Below are positions 56,826 to 64,000 of a DNA stretch of 64,000 bases, piece by piece; the stretch's first letter is position 1, and each line of letters opens with the position of its first letter. This stretch comes from Amorphophallus konjac (Eukaryota; Streptophyta; Magnoliopsida; Alismatales; Araceae). The translations under genes and the position numbers were made by a program. Location of the stretch: positions 141,802,064 to 141,866,063 of the forward strand of contig CM040126.1 of assembly GCA_022559845.1 (NCBI GenBank), read 5' to 3'. The notes beneath the pieces were generated by a model. That model had not been told where the DNA came from, ran no database searches, and worked only from the letters and a program-made list of their open reading frames with translations.

Positions 56826-59607
56826 TGTTGGGTTCTGTGCATCCCCTCGTTATCTTTGACAATGGTTTTGATGATAACTATATATTGTGTGTAAGTATTG
56901 TGAAAAATACTCACTGATCACTTTGGAGCTTATGTCGTAATATCTTATTTTGCAGGTTTGGATGCTTGGTGGATAACTTCTTTAGATGGAAAATGTGCTT
57001 TGTGAAGTCAACCTCACTTTTGATGATTGGTTCAAATTCTTAGACCTTGGGTCATATGCATTGACCTTGGTCTCTTGATGTATTTCATTGGTAAAATGAT
57101 GACTAGGCCTTCATGCATATTATTGACATGCGTTGGATTGCATTGGTTTTTTGTTGCATTGGGCTTTATATTTCAAAGTCTGTACATTGGCCTTCATCAG
57201 CTAAGTCCATACATTGGCATTCATCCTCCAAGTCTACACATTGCCTTTTGGAATCAAAGTATGTACATTGGCCTTTGGCCATCAAGTCTATACATTGGCC
57301 TTTGGCCACCAAGTCTATACATTGGCCTTCACACATCAAGTCTATACATTGGCCTTCTTCAATCCAAGTCTATACATTGGCCTTCACACTTCAAGTCTAT
57401 ACATTTGCCTTCGCACTTCAAGTCTATACATTGGCCTTCTTTAATCCAAGTCTATACATTGGCCTTCACACTTCAAGTCTATACATTGGCCTTCATAGTT
57501 CAAAGTCTATACATTGGGCTTCTATCTTCCAAGTCTATACGTTGGCCTTCTACCAAGTCTATACATTGTCTTGTGCCTTCAAGTTTCCAAGTCTATACAT
57601 TCAGTTTCATGCATATACAATGTGGATCATATTCATAGTGTTTTGATTGGGGTCAAAATCCCTCTTTCATGCACTTGACTTATATTGACTGCATTTAAAG
57701 TGGGAAGTTTGCTCTTATTGTGAAAATGATGTGTTTGATGCTAACATCTTGTTTTCAATGCATAGTCATTTGATTTACATGTTGAATGAGGAGGAATGAT
57801 TTTTTGTTGGACATAAATTGATGCCATTCGGGTTAGAATGAATTCTCATGCACATCACTTATTATCATGCATATCACTCATATATGATTTAAGGTTGGCA
57901 TTCATGAATGGGTTCCTTCTAGGATTGAATAATTGAAGGGTTCTTCCATTGGCTCTCATGTTCTAGTGATTTAAGCTTTGGGAAATTGTGTGGGTTGTTT
58001 TCTGAACACCTTCTATGAGGTATTATTAGATTAAATGTGTTTCATGAATCATGAAGATGAAGTTTTTGAGTTTTTCAGGTTATGCTCTCAAAATCATGAA
58101 TGACAAGGTAAGAATTTACTTTTTAATGCAATTCATGTTTTAATTTATTGGGTTGCATGCTTAGAACATTAGGATTGGTTTAGAAACCTTTTTATCATGT
58201 TCCTAGGTCAGTGGGTCGACCCCCCATGCTCAATGGGTCGTCCCCTGGGCTAAATAGGGTGTTTTCAGCACCCTGTCTGAAAGTGGGTCGACCCCCCTCA
58301 CAAAGTGGGTCGACCCCCATGTAAAATATGCTAAAAAATAGCTTCTGGGAGTAGATGGGTCGACCCCCCTCTGAAAGTGGGTCGACCCCCCCTGTTTCGC
58401 AGGTCCGCGCGACTTTTTCGTAAATTGCCGAAACCCATCCAAATGACCTCCGATTGGGCTGAAATTTTAAACTAATACCCTTGAGTTACTAATGAACATA
58501 TTAGGGTGGATTTGTTAGGGTTTTGCAAGGGCAATATCATCTTTTCATCATTCTATCATGGGGCTATATATAAGTTGCGAATTTGGAAGAAATAGGAGAT
58601 GATGCTCTAATTTCTCTATCTGTTCTTGCAGGGAAAGAAGGGAAAGGGCGGCCAGAGCTGAGGAGAGGTTGAATAGAGCAAGGATTCAAGATCTACATCC
58701 ATTCTCAAGCTTCTAATGCTAGATCCGTGATCGGTTCTTCAAGGAGAAAGCACCGGTGGCTCGATTTACCTCGAGTCTCTTCTTCCTCTCGTATGGAACC
58801 AACGAAGCATCTTCTATCGGCCTCCAACCTAAGAGAAGACATTCTTGATCTTGTTTATCTTGATGATTCATCTCTATTTGTTCATTTCAACATAGATAGA
58901 TGGTTGAGGGTTTATTGTATATCTTTTCTCTTCATTAAACTAAGAACATTTGTGTGTGGGCGGAGTTGTATCTCCGCATGTGTGGGTTTATTGTGGGGAA
59001 ATGCTCCCCGTGTGTTGTTGTGTTTTGACGGAGCGGTGACTCCGTGTGGATTTAGTGTCCGGGGCGTGTTATCCGATTTTGTGTGTGGGTGTGTGTGCTG
59101 CAGTGGCAGCTTGTTGGGGGATTTTCCCCGTGTGTGGATATTGCTGCGGAAGCAGCGTGTGTGTGTGTGGTTGGGGTTCATCCCCGTGTTGCTACTTCGG
59201 TAGCGTGTAGTGAAGCCTCACCCGGTTGGGTGAGGGGTGGACGTAGGGAGCCCTTGTGGTCCCGAACCACCTAAAAATCTCCGTGTCCTTTGTGATTGCC
59301 TGTGTGTTTGTCCCTTTCTTCTATCTCGCTTCACAGGTTAGTTTAATAGATTTTTACTCACTACACCACTGCACACTGCTACTTCTGTTATTCGTACTAG
59401 GCATAATTTTCTCTAACATTTGCATTGTTATTACGAGTGAGATCGGAAAGATTGAGAGAACCTGTTAAATCTCATATGTGTTTAGGCTAATCAAATAGTT
59501 GTTTTTAATTCCACCGTGGTCAGTTAAGAGAATTTTTTAAATCCGCCATCTAGGTCAAGGGGACAATTCAACCCCCCTTCTTGTCTGCCATCTAGTCTGG
59601 GCCAACA
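56826..59607 (+). repeat. Element F 5' LTR (2782 bp)
   Basis: It starts TGTTGGGTTCTGTGC and ends GGGCCAACA. It contains a 16-unit tandem repeat at 57176-57602 and GGGTCGACCCCCC palindromes at 58207-58395. The block CACCCGGTTGGGTGAGGGGT...CGAACCACCTAAAAATC at 59219-59277 matches the layout of the A/B LTRs. Confidence 0.82.
57176..57602 (+). repeat. Tandem repeat of about 28 bp built on AAGTCTATACATTGG, 16 units
   Basis: I count 12 units with AGTCTATAC, preceded by four variants (AGTCTGTAC, AGTCCATAC, AGTCTACAC, AGTATGTAC). Units are 24-29 bases and usually continue GGCCTTC. The word is the same one that is dispersed through the LTRs of A and B. Confidence 0.9.
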
Positions 59608-59609
59608 AT

Positions 59610-59621
59610 TGGTATCAGAGC
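59610..59621 (+). other. Primer-binding site of element F
   Basis: TGGTATCAGAGC, two bases after the LTR end; initiator tRNA-Met type. Confidence 0.9.
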
Positions 59622-59677
59622 ATAGTCTCTGATTTTTATTCAGCGGACCTCACGGTCTAGGAGAAAAGATCATTTTT

Positions 59678-60568
59678 ATGATGGCTAGTCTGAATTCAGT
59701 TCCTGTCTTTGATGGTTTTGATTTTACATCATGGCTTGGAAAACTGTGCGTTTGGATTTCTGGGATTGATCCGAAACTCATAAAATCAATCTCTCATGGT
59801 CCACATGTCTTACCCAAAAATGAACTAAGGTGGACTGATGAACATAGGAAAATGAACTCTGATAATCTTTTTGTTTTGAATTCTCTTAAAGCTGCAATTG
59901 ACTCTAACAAATTTCCGTTTGTTCTTGATTGTAGCTCGATCAAAGAAATCATGGATCAACTGATCAAGCTTCATGAAGGAGGGCTAGAAGATGCTTGCAT
60001 GATGGTAAATAGTGAGGATGATCATTCAGGCCTAGAATCTAAGGAGGTATCTTCTGACTCAAATTCTGATGATGAATTAAGTTTTGAAGAATTAATGGAT
60101 GCCTATGATGAGTTGCTTGAAAGACATAAAATAATAAAATCTGAAAATCGAAAACTCAGAAAGAAAATTGAAAACATTCATGTTAATGATCTCACTTGTG
60201 AAAAATGCATTGAATTTGAAAAATCAATTGAATCTCACATGCTTGTTGAAGAAGAACTCAAAGAAACGATTGCAAATCTGAAATCTGAAAATAAATCTTT
60301 ACAGGATAAAATTTTAGAATTTTAACTCATTGAAGAAGACAATGAAAAGTTGAAAATGGTAAATTTCGCTATATCTGAAAAACTGCTTCTTTTGGAAAAA
60401 GGAAAAGCTACCTTGAATGCTGACAACTCTGAAAAGTTGAAAGAACTGAGAAAGGAAATAGAAAGCTTCAAAATTTTGAATGACAAATTTGAAAACAATG
60501 AAACCATTGGTAGAATGGTTGGTGAAAATGCGAATTTTCAAATGAATGAACTTGAACATATCTCTATG
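59678..60568 (+). pseudogene. gag: Element F gag, truncated by insertion of G
   Basis: ATG at 59678. The N-terminal part matches the first half of the copia UBN2 gag domain (FDGFDFTSWLGKL, LKAAIDSNKFPFVLDC, IKEIMDQLIKLHEGG). It passes directly to the MMVNSEDD acidic stretch and the coiled coil with a CEKC motif, so the UBN2 C-terminal half and first zinc knuckle are missing, as in element A. A TAA at 60323-60325 breaks the coiled coil. The same frame continues to ISEKLLLLEKGKA, the counterpart of the FSERWMTIEKEK motif of A and B. The reading frame is cut at 60568 by the LTR of G, so the zinc-knuckle end is not visible. Confidence 0.75.
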
Positions 60569-63267
60569 TGTAAGACCCCGAGTTTCTGTACAAATATTAA
60601 AATTCGTAAATAGTAAATGTTGAATAGTGACTGTGGTAAATAGCAAATAGTAAAAATTTTGACTGTCATATAAAAATTCTGAAAAATGGTAGTTAATTAG
60701 TAAAGACCATGGTAAACACTTTGGTCTTCTGTACTTGACCCTAATAAAATCATTTACATGGCTTAATCAGTGATTTAAGCCTGACTTAAAAACGCGGAAA
60801 ACACTATTCATACGAAAATACAACTACCTTAGAAAAATCTGTAAAAATCACATCTGATAGAGGGTATTTTTCTTAGCAACTTTGTCTTCTGAAGTTTCAT
60901 CGGTAAAAATCAGAAACTCTCTCTATCGACTAAACCATTGAACATTGGGTTAAATTATTATTTTAATCTTAAGATTGGGAGATTAACAATAAACCTCGTG
61001 ATAAAATTCCATAAAAATTATATTATGAAAGAGCATGTCTTGATTAGTAATTTTGTCTTTTGGGTCCAATTCATTAAAAATCATTTAGTAACATTAAATT
61101 GAGATCTTAGTTAACCATTCCTTAATCTTTTGGATTAGGCTTAGATTAGGCTAACCTTACCTTGAGAAACACGTGAAACCGTGTTTTGGTTGGCAGAAAC
61201 ACGTTGTCAACAATGCAAAGGATTTTGCGACTCTGACCAAACCGTGTGTGAAGATTAAACACTCCTCTTCCAAACCTATAAGTAGAGGAAGCCCCCCCTT
61301 AAACATTTCTTAAACACAAAAGGGTTCTTGCTGCTGTGAAGAAGCTCTGCAAGTCTACTGTTCATCTTCTTTCCCATTCATCTTTCCTTATTTCATCGGT
61401 TAAGGTAGGTAACCATGGCACAAACCTTGAATTTGATAAATGGAATGAAAGGGCATCATGTTAGCTTGTAGAAACCATGCTTTTCCATTTATTTACGTAC
61501 TCAAATGCATGAATTGAAGCCTTAAACGCCGGATTTATGCTTCTATTTCGCTGTTCCCGTGTTACAGGAATTAACGGTTCCAATCAGACCGCTTTATCTC
61601 TTAGACGACTCAGAACTGCCCGCCCGACTTATACAAACGGCCCAATTAGAACAGCCCGCCTTGTATAAAACTGCCCAATGATAACCGTTTTACAGCCAGT
61701 AGGTTTAACGGCCCACTGTCATCCGTTTAACTTCCAGAAAACAGATTTTTTTGCTATTTTGACCCATTTAACAATGTTAATTAGTAAAAATTGACAATCC
61801 ACATAAATAACAGATAATGACATGAGTAAATTTCTGTTATTTGCAATATCTATTTTGATAAATTGTTTAAAGTGAAAATCATTGAAATTCACTTGTAACT
61901 TTGGATAAATTGAATAAGTATGGTAAATAGTTAAACTTTACCATAGGTAATTTCTGTAAATTACTGTAAACCAGAAAATTACTGGCCGACTTATGGCAAG
62001 TCTTTGACCAATTAGCTGGACACTCCATCCGGTAAACTTTACATTTTTACCGTAGAACATTTTTACCGTGGTAAATTACGGTTACATCATGACTATTGTT
62101 TTAACTTGATTAATTGACCGATTACCCTTGGATAATCTTCGGTCATATTTGAGCCCGGAATTGATCAATGGACATTAAACTGAAATTGGTTGGTTTAATT
62201 GTTATTGGCAACCCGGTGACTATTTTGCATAAATTATCTTATAATTAGATATTATCGTTATGCTTAATACGGATTCTCTTGAACCGTATTTCTTAAAATA
62301 CGACCCGAATGGTTCGTATATTCGTTCTTCGGAACTTACTTCTCTCTCTCGAACGGCTTACTGTCAACCGTTCATTCTTGGCCCCGTGACTCGTTACTCA
62401 TGTGAGTACGGCCCGGTGTTTACCGTACGACTACCTTGTTTTGAGTTTTTCATCGTGGTTATACTCTTGAATCAAAGGAGGCAAGTGTCGTCCTTTACAT
62501 CTTGTACCCGACAGAAATTCATCTGATTATATTGGCCATAATTGACTATGTCTAGACGGGGGATCGGTGATCCAATTGAAATGAAATGCCAACGCATCAT
62601 AAGGGCCCGGTCTGGTCCTGGGGAGAGCGCCCGAAAAGATATTGAGCCCATTGGGATGTTTATGACAGGGTGAGGCATTGCACCCGAATACTTGACTTGA
62701 CATGTTACGTCTATGACAAACTCTTGTTACTTGACTCGTGCGTATTTACTTGGTTACATGTGTAACATACTTGCTGGCCAAATTATCTACTGTTACTTTA
62801 CTTGTTCATTACTTGGTAAATTGTTATATTTCTTGACCTTGCAAGATATCTTTTACATTGTTTCTTTTATCGTATCATCATTCTTTATTTACTGCATTTC
62901 ATATAAATTGGAAATCAATGGTTAATTACGTAAACCTGTTTGTGGTTATCTACTGAGCGCGTTTAGCTCACTCCTACTTTTCCCCTCTTTCTAGGTGATG
63001 AACTTGTCGGGAATGGACTGGAGTGATATCGAGAGATAGTTTTAGTTTATTGAGTCAGTTTGTACCCTTAGTATTAGTGAGAGATTGTTCTAGTATTTTG
63101 CTTATTATTTGGATGTAGTTGTTCTACCCAGTGTACTCAACTTTATTATCAATAAAACTCTGATTATTATCCTTTCCAACCTTTTGTGCAATGGTTTGCA
63201 ATGGTTCGGAATTATTGCTCGCTTGCCCCTAACCGTACGTCCTGAGATTCCGCATCGGGGTGTGACA
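60569..63267 (+). repeat. Element G 5' LTR (2699 bp)
   Basis: It starts TGTAAGACCCCGAG and ends CATCGGGGTGTGACA. A TATA-like TATAAGTAG is at 61277-61285. GTAAATAG words repeat at 60606-60655, and AACGGCCC/ACCGTTT words occur at 61570-61735. The stretch TTAGCTCACTCC...TTCTAGGTGATGA near 62965 resembles a conserved block of T and E. Confidence 0.85.
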
Positions 63268-63274
63268 GTTTAGT

Positions 63275-63286
63275 TGGTATCAGAGC
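63275..63286 (+). other. Primer-binding site of element G
   Basis: TGGTATCAGAGC, seven bases after the LTR end; initiator tRNA-Met type. Confidence 0.88.
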
Positions 63287-63497
63287 CTAGTTCAATTTGT
63301 CCTAGGTATTTCACTTTAATGTTATAGGTTTATTGGTTATAGGCTTAAGAAAACAACCTTGTGAGAATTGGGTAGAAATTTGGGTTAAGTTATTTAACCA
63401 TAATCATGTTCTTCTTATCTAGTTCTTCTCTTCTCATCTAAGAAGTTCTTCTCTCATAAATAATCCGAGTAACTATTTTATAGGCACTTAACTAGAA

Positions 63498-64000
63498 ATG
63501 GCAGCCAATCGTGCTGAGATGAGGAATTTACAGCGTACAGTTCAAGGACTTACGCAAGCCTTGAATGCACTGGCTCAGGCAGGAGCTGGAGCGGCACCTC
63601 ATGGCGCAGCTCATGGCACTGGTGATTTATATCGGAATTTCCGAGGAATGAACCCGCCTAGATTCGCTGGTTCAACTGATCCCGATGAAGCCGAGAATTG
63701 GCTCGACGAGATGGCAAGAATTTTTGAGGTCATGCAATGCACTGACCAAGAACGTGTTCTTTTATCCGTTTTCCAACTGGAACGTGATGCACGTGCTTGG
63801 TGGGAGTCTGTTAAGCCGACTCTCGGAGATCAACAAGTCTCATGGGAGGAATTCGAGGAATATTTCAATGATAAATATTTTTCTGACCGCGTGCAAGAAA
63901 AGAAGGGAGCAGAATTCACAGCTTTAAAACAGCGAAGTTTATCGGTATCAGAATATGAGGCTCAGTTTTCACGACTCTCTCGTTATGCAAGACATCTTAT
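63498..64000 (+). CDS. gag: Element G gag, N-terminal 167 residues (runs off window)
   Basis: Capsid protein of a Ty3/gypsy element. The ATG at 63498 follows ACTAGAA and opens a frame that reaches the window end without a stop. Residues 1-50 contain a short helix-forming stretch and Ala/Gly-rich linker. The retrotrans_gag domain begins near residue 52 with NPPRFAGSTDPDEAENWLDEM, then MQCTDQERVLLSVFQLERDA, RAWWES (99-104), WEEFEEYFNDKYF and LKQRSLSVSEYEAQFSRLSR. These are the standard landmarks in the right order and spacing for Del/Tekay chromoviruses. The upstream interior (63287-63497) has no other ORF. Confidence 0.9.
   Translation, partial: MAANRAEMRNLQRTVQGLTQALNALAQAGAGAAPHGAAHGTGDLYRNFRGMNPPRFAGSTDPDEAENWLDEMARIFEVMQCTDQERVLLSVFQLERDARAWWESVKPTLGDQQVSWEEFEEYFNDKYFSDRVQEKKGAEFTALKQRSLSVSEYEAQFSRLSRYARHL

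Larger units (their letters stand above)
56826..60568 (+). mobile_element. Element F: Sirevirus-like element, 5' part, interrupted by element G
   Basis: The 5' LTR is 56826-59607 (2782 bp), with the PBS TGGTATCAGAGC at 59610-59621. A gag of the same plan as elements A and B is broken at 60568 by element G. The 3' part and TSD lie outside the window. The TATA box is at 58565-58573 (TATATATAA). Confidence 0.82.
60569..64000 (+). mobile_element. Element G: Tekay-like Ty3/gypsy retrotransposon, 5' part
   Basis: The LTR, PBS and an open gag are present and the element runs off the window. It lies inside the gag of F. The uninterrupted gag makes it a candidate for the youngest and possibly autonomous element here; pol would lie to the right. 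Confidence 0.85.

Noticed and set aside
57176..57602. CRISPR-like regular repeat with short spacers
   Set aside because: The spacers are also repeats (GGCCTTC...), it lies in a plant LTR, and there are no cas genes.
57027..57646. Two overlapping ORFs of 177-203 codons with SLYIGL/VYTLAF repeats
   Set aside because: They are translations of the 28-bp LTR repeat, open in two frames because the unit lacks stops.
33995..63286. TGGTATCAGAGC sites as possible tRNA genes
   Set aside because: Only 12 bases match tRNA-Met and each site directly follows an LTR end; they are primer-binding sites.

Overview
This is a stretch of plant (angiosperm) nuclear DNA made almost entirely of LTR retrotransposons inserted into one another. 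The evidence is tRNA-iMet primer-binding sites (TGGTATCAGAGC), polypurine tracts, TG...CA long terminal repeats flanked by 5-bp target-site duplications (TSDs), Ty1/copia and Ty3/gypsy gag domains, CCHC zinc knuckles and a plant mobile domain (PMD) gene. I see no tRNA, rRNA, organellar or bacterial genes and no reverse transcriptase, integrase or protease ORF. Every element whose interior is complete in the window is gag-only or shorter, so it is non-autonomous. The species cannot be named from the sequence.

Layout. (1) 1-9777: a Tat/Ogre-type Ty3/gypsy derivative cut by the window's left edge. It has a gag with in-frame stops, a proline-rich extension and an ORF I do not recognise, and no pol. 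(2) 9778-10448, 47034-50061 and 53659-54178: pieces of one decayed multi-exon PMD gene, the oldest visible layer, whose reading frame rejoins across two insertions. Its 3' flank (54179-55750) carries two minisatellites. (3) 10449-47033: a Tekay-like gypsy insertion (element T, minus strand, TSD GATCA). It is a tandem of three 4.1-kb LTRs sharing two internal regions of about 1 kb. (4) 23291-45502: a Sirevirus-like Ty1/copia gag-only element (A, minus, TSD GTAGA) inside T's third LTR. (5) 31164-42032: a related element (B, plus, TSD GCTTC) inside A's 5' LTR. (6) 42925-44776: a solo LTR (C, minus, TSD AGCCG) also inside A's 5' LTR. (7) 50062-53658: a solo gypsy LTR (E, minus, TSD ATATC) inside a PMD exon. 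(8) 55751-64000: a second nest open at the right edge. A Sirevirus-like LTR (H) is interrupted by a gag-only-looking element F, whose gag is interrupted by a Tekay-like gypsy element G with an intact gag N-terminus.

How the parts relate. T, A, B and F keep the cis signals needed for reverse transcription (LTR promoter, PBS, and PPT where visible) and part or all of a gag, so they look like passengers mobilised by autonomous relatives elsewhere. The most unusual points are the three-LTR tandem T, the gag-only Sirevirus-like family with up to eight zinc knuckles and a stop directly after the WVPAG linker, LTRs that each repeat their own short near-palindromic word (AGTCTRTACA about 20-40 times in A/B, GCGTCAACGC in C, GGGTCGACCCC in F), and the interrupted PMD gene with repeated exon modules.
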